A DNA stretch of 64,000 nucleotides from Channallabes apus (GCA_030522415.1 CM060126.1:11328352-11392351), one strand, 5' to 3'. Counted from the first letter of the stretch, positions 1 to 12,500 are shown. Notes: a model not told the origin generated them from the letters alone. Program-made: numbers and translations.

Positions 1-1159
1 TGGTTTGGTATTCTTAAATCAAGCTGAACAAAATACATGAAAATACATTATATATTGTGAATGCTTGTGCATACTATGAAAGCATGTTTAAGTGCTTAAA
101 TTAAATGTTTAAAATGTGAAAGTTGAAACTAATCACTGAGCACTTGGATTAAAGTAAAACAAAATCGTACATTTTGACTGTTTTAAATCAGACTTCACTT
201 GAATCAATGTAAGATTTGGACAGACAAATTTAGAGCACCCAGGGAACATATTATTTCCAGGCGCAAGTCTGTTCAACATATATAAAGTTTGAGTATCAGA
301 TTGTTTAAAACTAGTTATATGAATGAAGAATGTGCAAGAGAGGCCTTTCTGTTCATCATTGTTTCAGTGATTACTTTAGCGTGTTTAAGACCTACAGCTC
401 TTAACACTGGGTAGCAGCTACCAAAGGACAAGAAAATCTTTTAATCAGGTGGGGTTTCTGTCCTTATCAAAATCGTTGCAGATTTATGTAATTGGTGTAT
501 TACTGTCAAAACAACTGATACAGAAAGTAAATTAATTTTAAAAGCAGATATAAAACAATATTATGGTTAGATGGGCCTTAAATTGATCTAAAATTAAAAT
601 TAGAAGTTTATCAAACAAAAACAAGAACTGCCCTCCTAAATACAGAAACCAGTAAAAACTTGCTATTTATATTTCAACAGTGAGCCAGGATCAGTTCAAT
701 ATGAATGAACATAAAATGGAAAAACGTCCTGTTATTTCATTAATTCTATCAAATGAGTCAGTTTACATATTATTAGTTGAGTGTTGGTGCCTCCGTAAGG
801 TTAAAATAGAGAAATATATTACACTCAGGCAACTCTCAAGCTCCTCCTATAATTTATTTCAGGGGTCATGAAGACTCATAGGTAAAGATTCATTATATTA
901 TATGTGTGGTATATGATGTGATGTGATGCGAAGCCATCTCAGTGACCTAAAGTCACAAAGTTCAAAGTCCATCTGTATGTTAAGGATGTGGTTCGTTTAT
1001 CATTTAGATTTATTTTATATAAACATATATAATTTCTTTTGCCATACAAACAAATACACAAATACTGCACGCCATTGGGAGAAATTCGGACACTCCAATT
1101 GTACCGTGTCCAAACCGTTAAACAGGTAGGCAGGCAGGCTAGAAACATTGAAAAGTCTT
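1..1159. other. 3' flank of arcn1, no gene seen
   Basis: AT-rich sequence downstream of the arcn1 stop codon. Part of it is expected to be the arcn1 3' UTR, transcribed on the minus strand. No convincing coding exon, RNA gene or repeat was recognised; the small open frames here have no family resemblance and overlap each other on both strands. Confidence 0.6.
1009..1014 (-). terminator. Candidate arcn1 polyadenylation signal
   Basis: On the minus strand this reads AATAAA, about 145 bases past the arcn1 stop. A second AATAAA lies near 852-857. Which one is used cannot be told from sequence alone. Confidence 0.35.
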
Positions 1160-4100
1160 TTAGAGTATCTCATACTTGTCGACCATAAAGGAAGTACTGG
1201 TGGAGAATTTCACTGGGCTGTCCCCTTCTACCTGGGTCACTTTTTCCACCTATGGTAACAGGAAGAAAGATTTGTTTGCATTGTTTTTTATACCATCATC
1301 ATAACTTTGAATCCTAAACACTACAGCTCACCTCAATGTTGGAATAGGTGCGTTTAGAAACAAATGAGACATTCACTGGGAAGAAGTCATTTGGCCTTCC
1401 AGCTATGCTGAACTCCAAACTTCCACTTTTGTTTTTTTCATCAATGACAGGCAGGCACCATTCAAGAATGTTTTTCCTGCTGTCATGGCGATACTCGCCA
1501 TCAAGATCTCCAACAACAGGAGCACCTACACCTGACCTGCAAATTTGGGATGCATAATACAATAAATAAACGTAATTCCTAAACGTAATTCCTAAAACAT
1601 GACACATAAGAATAATAACACACTCAGAAGAACATTCTTCCTGCATTTTCCTGCATATATGACTATACAGATCCCCATGATTGCCTAGCATCACTGTGAC
1701 TGAAAGGGAGATAATGTCATCCCTCACATCCACACAGTAGTATTCTATGAATTGATGCAAAATCATGACATTTAAGCTTGTGATCTCTCAAACATAAGGC
1801 AATCGCTTTTCTGTTGCGCCACTTATGGGGTTATGGCTGTCTTTTAACATTAACTCACGGCACAGGGATGGTGATGACTACATCATTGAGTTCAAGGTCC
1901 TCCTCCTGGAGCTCATACTCAATGTTGACGTCGCAGCTGCTCCCACTTTCTGAAGGCCAGCAGTTTACTATTCAGGGAAAACCAGTGTAACGTTAATAGG
2001 TAAATTACAAACATTTTGGTTCCTGTTTAATCTTTTATGGGTAAAGCAATAATTAAATCGTAAGCATGTTCTAATTCAAGAGGAACGCACTGGTTAAAGG
2101 GATGAGGGACTCATCTGTGCTTTGTAGCCTCCACTTCAGCACGCCCACATCGTTGTTCAGGGGAAAAGACTTTTCTGGATTTTTCAGCACAATCAAAGAT
2201 TCTGCAGTGAATAGCTTCTTATCTACATTAGGATGGGTCTGAAAAAAGGGGCATTTCCAATGATAAAGATTTGCATTTGTCTTGTTATAAAGAACTCTTA
2301 AAGGACAGAGCTGCAGACATAGACTTTTAGCATCCTACTCAAGCGAGATTAAAATCAATAAAACATCCAACAGTGCAGAGGTGTAGGCAAGACTGTCTTT
2401 TATTCCCACTCCTACTCACTCCCTGAAGAATCATGCAAACCCAGTCCAGTCAATTCGCACTCAAAATCTTTGCATCCGGGAACCCCTTCAACGGTAAAAT
2501 AAAGTTCTTTCTACTGTATATATGAAACACCATCATGCAAAATTACCTGCAATTGCACTCCTTTCTTGTCATTGTTGTTGATATGCAAGCGGATACGGCC
2601 ATTTTTTTCATCCTTGACTCTTAGTGTGATTATACCCAAGACCTCCATGTTCTGCACTCCACCATCCCGTCCACAGGTCAGAGAGATTTTCTCCTCTATA
2701 CTCAAATGTACACTAAACCACAGAAGTATTACATGCGAAATCTTACTCTCTGAAGATTTCCAATATACAGTCTGCTTAATAACTATGTAGAATTAATGCT
2801 AGAATATGAAGCATACCTTTCTTTGTTCACTGGAGACTGAAGGACTTTGGATACTTCTGAAGCTTTCTTTCCTCCACTGGTCATATTTTCACCCTCCAAC
2901 TTGAGTTTGTCTACAAAGTTTTCGATCTCTTTTCCTTTAGCACCCAGCTTCAGTGCTTTACTAGGTCCACTCGGCCTGGAGATGACAATCTCACGTTAAT
3001 TCTCTTCAATTCATAAGCAAATAATAAAATGCATTCTTGTGTATGTAACTATGTGGTACACATTAGGGATACTCAATTCGATTAATTTTCCCAACCGACA
3101 ACCGCCGTTCGTTATCCGAACATTAACCGTTAACTGATCCGATTAGAATATTAAATTAGAATTAAATGAAAATAGAACTGAGGAGTGTCTGATTAAATAT
3201 ACAAACTTTTTTTTTTCAGTTTTATTTTAACATGTGCGAACAACAGCACACAGAACATATCAAGAACAGAATCTGGATTCACACATCGTCAAATTTTCAC
3301 GCACGTGCAGCGTTTCCGGCAACAGAGAAAAACAAAGTACTATGAATAAAAAGAATAAAATAAATAGGCTTGCACTAAGTATTTTTTCCTTAAATAACAA
3401 ATTAAGATTACAAAACGAAAACACGTTGAAATACCTTTGAAGCTTGCCTCAGGTAGGCAAATTTTTTCATACATTGGCTACTAAGTTTTTTCGGTAAAAA
3501 AAAAAATAGCAGGCCTGCCTCAAACCACAATCTGTCTAGTTTTTATATTTAAAAAAACCACCAAAAGTGTCGATCACTTTTGGTGGTTTTTTTTTTTTAA
3601 TATAAAAACTAGACAGTTTGTGGTAAACTTTGGACCGTTTCACACCCCGCAGCTTTGAGACGACCCTCACGAATGTTACACCGTTTCGTGCGGCATCGAG
3701 CTGTAACATACGTGAGGGTCGTCTCAAAGCTGCGGGGCGTGAAACGGTCCAAAGTTTTAGGCGGAAGAATAATAAATGGATTTCGGGGCATTTCTGGGGG
3801 AAGATTAATAAGTGCGCCTAGGCACACTTAATTTATAAAAAAAAAATAATAATAATTATATATATATAAACAAACATCTTAAACCGTTTAATTAATAATC
3901 GGTCAAAATTCATTCCTTCGGTTAACGGTTAATATGAGCATCCCTAGTACACATACCTAACTGATACAGGAGCTGATTTAGGCTTCTCTGGTTCCACAAA
4001 GTCTGTTATAATTGTAGCTGTGTTGCTCATTCCTGAACTTCCAAAACCTCCAAAGCCAGGTGCTTTTTTGCCGGAACGTTCTGCATCCCGTCTCGCCTGC

Positions 4101-7100
4101 TGCAGCTCTTTAGCCTTCCGCCTCATCTCTAAATTTGCTTCGCGTTCTTGGGTCTGGTGTGAAGAAAATAATAAATTTTTATTTTTTTTTAGGATTTTAA
4201 AACAAATGTTTCATCTAATAAGTAAATTTACATTACTGAAAGTGCTTCATATTATAAATTAAAACAAATTGTGTATATCAATATACTTGCATACTTTTAC
4301 AGTTTCTGTTGCAGAAAATTAATTAACCTTCTGATAAATTAGACTGTATTAAGCATCATTAAAGTAATAACTTAATACATAGACAGACAGACAGGATGAG
4401 GTGCTGTGCACTTAAGCCCCACCCCAACTTCTTCATATCTTGCTTTCAAAGTACTAGACTTTCTTGTATTTTAATACAGTCTTGAGGAACAGTTCTACAG
4501 GCTTCCTGAAGCACTTTTTAGTTCTCATTTTTCCTAGTTTTTATGCTCTCATTTTCAGTTTTGTAATACCTGATCAGTTTCAAAAGAATTGTTAATCCAG
4601 AAAATGACCTATGAATTATTCCAACAGAAAATAAAAAACATCTAACTTATGACATGAACCAGTGAGAAACAGGTGCAGATGACGACAGATGATCAGCATA
4701 GTACATCATCTTGTGATTAATACTTGCAAAAAGAAAGTGTATCCTTTATTTATATTAAAGAACCTAATTAGCTAACTACAGTAGCTCTTCATCCATTGCT
4801 AATTATACTTTTCATCCAATTCAAATAAAATATATAATGATCACCTGACCACCCTGGTTAAAAAGAGCATATCGAAAGTGCTCCTTTGTCATACTTTTTA
4901 GCCAAACTAACCAATCCACCTCACCTCTCTGACTGCACGGAAGACCTTCTCCTCGTGTGAGTCCATTTCGGTGAAAGTTCGGATCTGGGCCAAGTTAACA
5001 TTTTCCCTGTAGCCCAAAGCAACAATTTCATCAAAAGCAAATATGAGATCGAAGCAGTGTTCTGAGATTTCACTCTCCTCCAGCACACGGCAGTACTCTG
5101 GGATCTGAAAACAAAATCAGACAATTAAATGCAATCTCAAACTGAACGGAATACAAAGAACAGCTATGTAGAGGGGAAGTAAAGCAGAAAATCCTTTCAT
5201 ACCACACGAGAGAAGAGTCGTAGTGTCTCCAAGTCCTCCAGAATGTTGCTGTTCTTTGTGGTGACGAGAACCATATAGAGTTTCTCTAACGGCTGGTAGA
5301 CGTAGCGCACACTGTCTGTCTCCACAAAGGTGTGCTGCTTCCCTGTGCTCATCAGTTTAGGAAAGGCAGCAAGGAGACCCTCGATGCGAGTGCGGGTCAT
5401 TTCTACAAACTGTCGCGATACAATGGCTTTTCCTGACTTGGTGCACACTGCAGCTGCCAAGAGCACCTGAAAAAAGGATAGTAAACAATGAGACACACTG
5501 AAAAGAACAAGCAAGACAGAAAATATATTGAAGCTCTTCAGTCCTTTTCCTCTAATTTCATAAATACTTGTTTTTAGAACCTGTGATACATGACTAATTC
5601 CACATATTAAATTGCGTATTTCTTCATAAGCTGGGTGAGGGCCCTAACAGAGAGATGTGTGGGAACTGGAAACAAGTAAATTAGGGAGAAAATCAGAAGA
5701 AAATACAAAAACATGAAACATAAAAACCATGAACAAACAAACAGATATACTCCATGACAGATATACATATATCATGTTGTGGATTTATTTAAAAAATATC
5801 CATGGATAATTTAAGTCATAATGAAAGTTAAACATCCATATATCATGTTACTGATGTTTAACAGTAATTGTTCATCAGCAGTCTCTTGTTCTACATGCAC
5901 CAAATAATTTTTCACAGCCATCAAAATAATTCATACAGTTTTTTTTTTTAATATCTAGTTTGGACCGTAGAAATACATTTTCATAAACTAGTACATGCCT
6001 GATGGGTACTTATTGGGGTAAAAAAAAAAAATTATAATATGCTATAATTCCGAAAACATGTCATATAAAAGGAATCAAATAATAATGAAGCTAGTCCTGT
6101 TTTAGAATGTTTTATTGGCCTTTTATTTAATTAGTCATTGATTACAAGTATGCTGGTTTTTTTTATATATATATTTAAAAAAGACATCTAATTAGAAGTG
6201 CTTGTGAATTAAATGCTTATAAATTAAAACAAATTGTGTATATTAATATACGTGCATGCTTTTTAGTTTCTGTTGCAGAAAATTAATCAACCTTCTGATC
6301 AGTTAGACTGTATTAAGCATCATTAAAGTAGTAACTAAATACATAGACAGACAGACAGGATGGATGAGGTGCTGTGCACTTAAGCCCCACCCCAACTTCG
6401 AACTAGACTTTCTTGTATTTTAATACAGTCTTGAGGAACAGTTCTGCAGGCTTCCTTCCTTTTTAGTTCTCATTTTGCCTAGTTTTTATGCTCTCATTTT
6501 CAGTTTTGTAATACCTGATCAGTTTCAAAATAATGTTTTTATTTGTTAATGCAAACAATGTCCTATGAATTATTCCAACAGAAAATAAAAAGCATCTAAC
6601 GTATGACATAAACCAGTGAGAAACAGGTGCAGATGATGACAGATGATCAGGCAGGTGATTAGTATATCGGTAATGCTGAGTGGTTGGAACAGACGAGAGG
6701 GGAAATGAGATTGCTGTTGAGGTTGTTACATAAACAACCAATTTTTTTAATTGTATCAATATGCACTGGGCAGCCTGTCGCAGGAAAACATTTGTTTCCC
6801 ACGTATTTAATTAAATCTGTCATTTAATTTTATTTAATATGAAGAAATGAGGGGTGGCTCAAGATTTTTGCACAGTGCTGTAGATAGATAAGTACATAGA
6901 AAGGTCTGAAACATTATGTGCAAACAATCTGAGTCAAATCTATTAATCAGATTAAAAATAGATTTGGTACACGATTATTGAATTTAGTGCACATTCATGA
7001 GCTCTTCCTTTAAACATTATATCTTTTTTTTTTTTTTTTAACTGCACTAGTGTATACAGCAGGTATACAGGTAGCAGGTTGAGTTTAATATTTCATTAAA

Positions 7101-7551
7101 AAAAAACATTTTAGACTCTGTATATACAAAAACTAATACTGTATCCCATAGTTTTCTTTAAAATATACCTATTTACTCCTAGTGTCTTTAAATTATACTG
7201 GTCAATTTGCACATAAACAAAATGTAAGTTTTGTGTCTGAAACACAACCTGGTCAGTGATTAAATACATGATAACTGTTTAATCTGAAACTACAAACTAT
7301 GCACTTTCTGATCTGGTTCTACCTTTAACGTCTAACAGTAGCTAGCTTAGCGTGCTACTGCTAAAGCAGGTGGCTAACAACACAGGACATACACGTAGGA
7401 GCAGCTCGCTAATGCATCAGTCTAAATTTAACAATATGTTTTAATATAAATTTCTATGAATATTAGTTTTAATAAAAAGTCGTGCTGTCAGACCGAACAG
7501 CTGTGACAGTAGCGCGGTTTCTCCTGTCAGTACTCAGCTAACCTGCTCCAT
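1160..7551 (-). CDS. arcn1: Coatomer subunit delta (delta-COP, archain 1), ten coding exons
   Basis: Delta-COP is part of the COPI coat that drives retrograde Golgi-to-ER and intra-Golgi vesicle transport; it works in the cytosol and on Golgi membranes. Coding exons, minus strand in order: 7543-7551, 5203-5466, 4925-5104, 3957-4153, 2817-2975, 2547-2712, 2091-2238, 1859-1967, 1332-1536, 1160-1249. All junctions are GT-AG, phases agree, and the sum is 1527 nt (508 residues plus stop), close to the usual 511. Exon 1 gives only Met-Glu-Gln before [10 protein letters not shown], the typical family start. Residues 4-150 are the longin-like N-terminal domain ([19 protein letters not shown]), then a charged linker ([18 protein letters not shown]), and from about 265 the mu-homology domain ([18 protein letters not shown], then [10 protein letters not shown]) to the end VDKYEIL. 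No break was seen. Fish may have two arcn1 copies; which paralogue this is was not decided. Confidence 0.96.
3533..3615. repeat. Near-perfect palindrome inside the hAT element
   Basis: The arms TGTCTAGTTTTTATAT and its complement enclose ACCACCAAAAGTG and its complement around a 5-base loop, so a single strand could fold into a hairpin of almost 40 bp. Confidence 0.85.
3625..3757. repeat. Inverted repeat with arms of about 55 bp inside the hAT element
   Basis: Left arm 3625-3680 (AAACTTTGGACCGTTTCAC...) matches the complement of 3703-3757 with one or two mismatches; the loop is about 22 bases. Along with 3533-3615 it makes the element a double-hairpin foldback structure. Confidence 0.85.
4259..4705. 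repeat. Copy 1 of a 430-bp direct duplication (arcn1 intron 3)
   Basis: From AAACAAATTGTGTATAT through CAGACAGACAGGATGAGG to CAGATGATCAG, this segment matches 6224-6652 in the same orientation with scattered substitutions and small indels. It has no coding signal. It may be an old DNA-transposon fragment, because the second copy runs into a Tc1-like terminus. Confidence 0.85.
6224..6885. repeat. Copy 2 of the duplication plus a Tc1-like terminus (arcn1 intron 1)
   Basis: Bases 6224-6652 repeat 4259-4705. Further right, 6845-6885 reads GGCTCAAGATTTTTGCACAG, then TGCTGTA, resembling the ends of fish Tc1-type elements next to a TA. The 6463-6759 open frame on the minus strand is just this repeat and codes for nothing recognisable. 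Confidence 0.7.
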
Positions 7552-8364
7552 GTTAGCCGGTAGCTAGTTCAGTAACTCTGTTCCGCTTTGTAATCAAAGA
7601 TAAAAATGACTCAATTACCATTTTGGATCCGTCTTAAGGTGCTGAATTCCACAGCTAATAAAGAATCGCTTAAAAAAAACAATAAACCCCTGATTAACGC
7701 TACACGATCTTTGTTTATTTCTTGTCAGGCTAACGTAATCCGACTTGCAGCAGGCACAGAGAAAGCAGAGCCACGTCTCCAACCGGAAAAAGTTCCAGTC
7801 TGAAACAGGTTTCTCTGAAACGAGCCGGAGCTGAAACAGCGCCCCCGTGTGGAGAGGAGATACAATGCCTATGCTTGTCACTACAACACGACACCCCTTT
7901 CACAATTCCTGCAAGGGTTTAGGAAAACCCAAGGATCAGAGTACAGGCTCCTGGACCTGTTCTGGTGCCACAACAGTATCTAAATTTTACACATGATATA
8001 CAGTATTTGTTAAAAAAAAAACATAGAGAACACATAAAAAGAGTATGCTCATCTATATGTTAAATATGGAAACATTTTAAATATATATTTTGATAAAAAT
8101 GCTATTTGATTGACACTTGAAAAGGGCAATGAAGAGCTGCTGATGTGGGGTGTTAATTATCTTTAACTTTTGATCTACCAGAAGTGCAAATAGTAGGGAT
8201 TATACACCAGTGCAAATATTGACATTGTGCAACTTAACTATATATACAGTAGTAAATGCAGTTAATATTATATAACATGGCTATGCGGTACTATGGATAT
8301 ACACAGTTGTGATGTATTAACTGTGAACTGAAATATCAAACTCTTGGCAGATCTCCAAAAATAT
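7552..8364. other. arcn1 5' UTR and upstream region
   Basis: Immediately upstream of the arcn1 start on the minus strand. The sequence between 7552 and about 7860 is less AT-rich than its surroundings and is the likely promoter and 5' UTR, but no clear TATA box was identified. The two overlapping small frames at 7606-7881 resemble no protein family. Nothing else was recognised up to the hAT element. Confidence 0.45.
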
Positions 8365-9253
8365 TAGGGATGTAACTGTATCAAAACTTCACGGTACGGT
8401 AATACCTCGGTATGAATGGCACGGTACGGTATTTATTGAATCATTTACAGGAAAAACAAAACTAATGAAAAAAGTGCCAGAAGTGTTTATTAAACTGTAT
8501 ACATGAACACTGAACATATCAATGGCATACAAATTAGCCATCTATCTGTAAACTTTGAAACAGAAACTTAAATTTTTCAATTTTAATAACAAAAAATTAT
8601 TAAATTATATATATATTTAAAAAATAAAGTTTCAAATTAGTATTCTTGAAAACTCAGAAAAAATAAAAATAGTTTTTTACTTATTGCAGCTGGCACATGT
8701 GCTGAATGAGTATTTGAGAACACTCACCTCATTCACTCACTTATTCAGACAGAGACAGGATTTTTTTTTCCCTTTCTCATTTCTTTTCAGAGAGAAACCG
8801 AAATGACTCGATAAAACTATAGGTCTTCTGAGAAAAGTTTGCTCAGGCGAATGGAGCGAACGGGAGGTAGCGGGAACTACAATTCCCATATGCCCAGCCG
8901 TGACCATCATCCTTTGCGGTCTGTTGTCGCTACAGATCCAGTAATGCAGAAATGGCCGGTGCTGCTATTAGCGGCGAAGGAAAAGAGATGGAAAGAGTAA
9001 TTAAGCATTACGGAGTAAGCAGGTTTTAAATCGGATGTACGCATTACTGGATCTGTAGTGACAACAGACCGCAAAGGATGATGGCCACGCCTGGGCTGAT
9101 GGGAATTGTAGTTCCCGCTACCTCCCGTTTGCTCCATTTGCCTGAGCAAACTTTTCTCAGAAGACCTATCATTTTATCGTCATGCGACCTCGGTATTATC
9201 GAATTTTTTTTTTATTGCGGTATGACGGTATTTACAATACCGTTACATCCCTA
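8365..9253. mobile_element. hAT-type foldback DNA transposon, 889 bp
   Basis: Ends TAGGGATGTAACTGTATC (left) and TAGGGATGTAACGGTATT (right, inward) are flanked by a perfect 8-bp duplication AAAAATAT (8357-8364, 9254-9261). There is no transposase. An inverted repeat with arms of about 125 bp (8818-8945 and 9047-9170) fills the middle; each arm carries the motif ACTACAATTCCC. Near both ends CGGTACGG/ACGGTAT motifs recur, a possible transposase-binding pattern. Confidence 0.9.
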
Positions 9254-9261
9254 AAAAATAT

Positions 9262-10842
9262 CAATCTAATTTCCTTATTAATTGTATGTTTATTTTGCAT
9301 CATTCTCCAATAAACATTCTACAACATGAATGAATGAAAACATTTCAAGAATTTGAAGTAGATTTATCGTAGTGTGTTGAGTGACCTTTTCTTAACTTTC
9401 TTAAAAGTATCAAACCAAAAAAGGGAACAAGATAAAATAATTTATTATGACTTTTTTTTTTTGCTATGTAGTGTTGTAATTTGTTATTGAAAACCCTCCA
9501 GAGTTTCATTTTAGATGTGAGCACAGACACTTATATGAATATTTGAATCACTGAACAGATATACTGTACAGATATTCATTGCATCTATAATACTTGCCCT
9601 AAATTAAGATTAAGATTTTTTAATTGTCATTATTTGACAGTTCTTTGTGGCTGATGGTACTGAAATTCTACTGAAACTTTTGTTTCCACTCACAGTATAG
9701 ACAGACACTCTGCAAAACAGAGGAAATTATACCACCCCCTTGTGGTAAAAAAAACACGAATCGCTATCATTTAAATTGAAAATGATTTTTATTGCACATC
9801 ACATATTTATGGGATTTTCATTCACAGAGGCACGTGGTGGTCTAGACATTATCAAAATTGCTGTAAAATTAGTGGCTTTCCTTTTTGCATTAGTAAATCA
9901 AAAAAAGAGTATTAGAGGGAAATAAAATAAATCATTTTCAACATAGCTTATGTAATGTTGAATGAATAAACTGCTGGAATGAAAGCCATGGATTTCAAAT
10001 TATTATTCATTTTAATAACAGACATAAAATATTTAGTTATTGCCTCCCTAAGTAGTACCAGTTGTTTTTAATATATGACTGGGTAGTAAAAATCAATAAA
10101 GTATATAATGGATGGCAGTAGGGACAAATATAAATCGCTTGCTCCAACAAGTGAATGTGCTAATGGTTAGTCTCACCTGAAGAGCTAAGAAATAGCTAGG
10201 AAATTCCAGTCCTGAAATATTAAGTTACTGCCGTCACAAGTGCTCAAAGAACAGCTGTCTGCATCATCCAGAAGGCTGGTAAAATGTAACCGTCCTGTTG
10301 TGTCTATAGCTCATAGAACTGACCTTACTTATTTAGTCTAATTTAACTAATTCGTGTTAACTGGACTTCTTTCTTCTAGGTATATCCGTTTCACTACTCA
10401 TCCAAGTAGCTTCTTCCGTCTGAAGTAAGTTGATACGTTTTTCATATTTGAGTCCTCCAAGGTCAAATGATACTCAGTATGCTTTAGAAACATGCCTATG
10501 CATGTTTCAATAGACCCTGGCTTCAGCAAAAGTAAAACAGAGAGTTGTACAGCATGAAGCAGTATGGAAATGAAGGGAGATCCAACTTAAGCCGGTTTAC
10601 TTTGATGTAGAAGCCTTCTCTTCGTATGTGATGGGAATGCTGTGGTCAGAAAGATTCTGCAGTGTCCAGAGAGCATGGACACTCAGTAAAACAATAGCTG
10701 ATTGACAGGAGGTGAAGGCCCTTAAGTCAAGTCTTTCTGGCATCTTACACATCCTGAAAAACCTCCTTGTCACATGTTCATGTTCATCCTGAGAGGTACT
10801 GTATAAATATTTGTGAAGTACTGTAATAAGGATCAACCATAC
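9262..10842. other. Intergenic, nothing recognised
   Basis: AT-rich sequence between the hAT element and a decayed Tc1-like element. No exon, RNA gene or clear repeat was seen; the minus-strand frame at 10597-10836 has no family resemblance. Confidence 0.5.
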
Positions 10843-12500
10843 TCACTTGCCACTTCATTACACCTGTTCAGCTGCTTGTTACCCCAAATATTGAATCAGC
10901 CATGGACATCAGTTGAAGTTTAAACTGAGCAGGAGTTCAAACTGCAGATCTAATGGGATTTACACAAAACCACCTCAAGGGTTTACAGAGAATGGTCTGA
11001 AAGAGAGAACATATCCAGCGCCCCAAAGTTCTCTTGGCTAGACTGATAAAACTGATAAAATAGTCAACAGTAACTCAAATAACATCTAATTATCACTGAG
11101 GTATGCAAAAGAGCATCTTTGAATGCACAACACCTCAAACCTTGAGGCAGACTTGCTAGAACAATAGAAGACCACACAGGGTGCCAATTTCTTATCAGCA
11201 AAGAACAGGAAATTGGGAGAGTAGAGAGAGTTACCAGTTTTACATTTCTTGGCCTAAATGTGACAGAGGAACTAACGTGAGGCAATAATATCACCCCTGC
11301 CTTAGGAAAGGCCAAACAGCACTTCTTCTATCTGAGGAAACTGTGAAGAGCTAATCTTTCTCAAAAGCTTTTGGTGAACTTTTACCATTATGCTATCGAG
11401 AGTGTGCTGACAAGTGGACTCTTGGTGTGGCTTTCCAGCTCCATGAAGGCAGAACAACAGTCACTGCAGTGGATGATGAAAATCATCAGGACTAGTTTTC
11501 TGGAGATGAACACAATTTGCACTATTCACTGCCTTCGTCGAGTGCTCAGCATCCTGCATGATCAGCATCACCCTGCACATCACCTGTTCCAGTTACTGCC
11601 CTCAAGTAGAAGGTACAGGTCCAACCACCAGACTGTCACACAGCCACTTTCCACAGACTGTGTGGCTGCTGAATGATTTGTTATCCCCCTATTAGCACTA
11701 TTACAATAACTGTGAACGGAACATTGCATTGATGCAGCACACACAATACACACATTCTTCTTGTGATTTGTGCCCCTCTCCCTCATATTTCACATAGCCG
11801 TTATTGTTACTGCACTGCTGCACTATGGTTGCACTTTATTACATGCCTGAAAAGAAGATGCCTAATGATATCTTTTTGTTATTTATACTTTGTTATTTAT
11901 AACAATAACAATAAAGTTCAACTGAATTGAATTGAAACTTAGGCTACAGTTCACATGGGATCACCAAAATTAGACAACAGAAGATTGGAAAAACATTTCG
12001 GTCTTGATTATTGCTGTGACATTTTTATAATAGGGTCAGAAATTGGCATAAACAACATGAAAGCATGGAGCCATCTTGCCTTGTATAAATGGTTCAGGCT
12101 GGTGGTGGTGGGGGATTTTTTATTTTTTGCCATACTTTGGGCGACTTAGTACAAATTGAGCATACATGCCAATGTTTAATGTTTAAATGCCACACCCTAC
12201 TAGAATATTGTTACTGACCATGTCCATCATTTTATGACCACAGGGTAATGTCACAAAGCTAAAATCATTTCAAACTGATTTCTAGAACATGACAGTGAGT
12301 TCACTATATTGAAATGGCCTCTACAATCACCAGATCTCAATCCAACAGAACTTCTTTGTGATGTGGTGGAACAGGAGATTTGATTCAATTTGATCAAAAT
12401 CATCTTGACTGGCACTTTCCCACTTATCTCAAAAGTGCTGATCAAAGATTCGCAATGGGGGAAAAAAGGCTGGGAAAGGAACTGCTGAAATAAATGTCTC
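10843..12500 (+). mobile_element. Decayed Tc1-like DNA transposon, split by a LINE
   Basis: Bases 10843-11211 and 11936 to about 12500 are the two halves of one common fish Tc1-like element. The left half holds the typical start (CACTTCATTACACCTGTTCA) and helix-turn-helix coding region (GTATGCAAAAGAGCATC); the right half holds CAACATGAAAGCATGGAGCC and the region of the last catalytic residues (CACCAGATCTCAATCCAAC). Many stops and indels make it inactive. Both outer boundaries are approximate because the ends have diverged. Confidence 0.7.
11212..11935 (+). pseudogene. LINE reverse-transcriptase C-terminal fragment
   Basis: The plus strand reads like the 3' end of a fish non-LTR retrotransposon: a segment resembling 'FLGLNVTEEL' near 11250, then an open frame 11371-11676 with SVLTSGLLVWLSSSMKAEQQ and ILHDQHHPAHHLFQLLPSSR. 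It ends in a TTGAA-type tail (GAATTGAATTGAAA near 11930), usual for L2/CR1-type families. It is 5'-truncated and inserted into the Tc1-like element around it. Confidence 0.75.

Larger units (their letters stand above)
3064..3946. mobile_element. hAT-type non-autonomous DNA transposon in arcn1 intron 4
   Basis: Terminal inverted repeats TAGGGATACTC (left) and TAGGGATGCTC (right, read inward) are flanked by a perfect 8-bp duplication GTACACAT at 3056-3063 and 3947-3954, the hallmark of hAT insertion. Length is 883 bp. No transposase frame is visible; the inside holds two strong palindromes (3533-3615 and 3625-3757). It sits two bases inside the intron next to the exon 4 splice donor. Confidence 0.9.

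Noticed and set aside
1348..1557. Plus-strand frame opposite arcn1 exon 9
   Set aside because: Antisense shadow of a well-supported exon.
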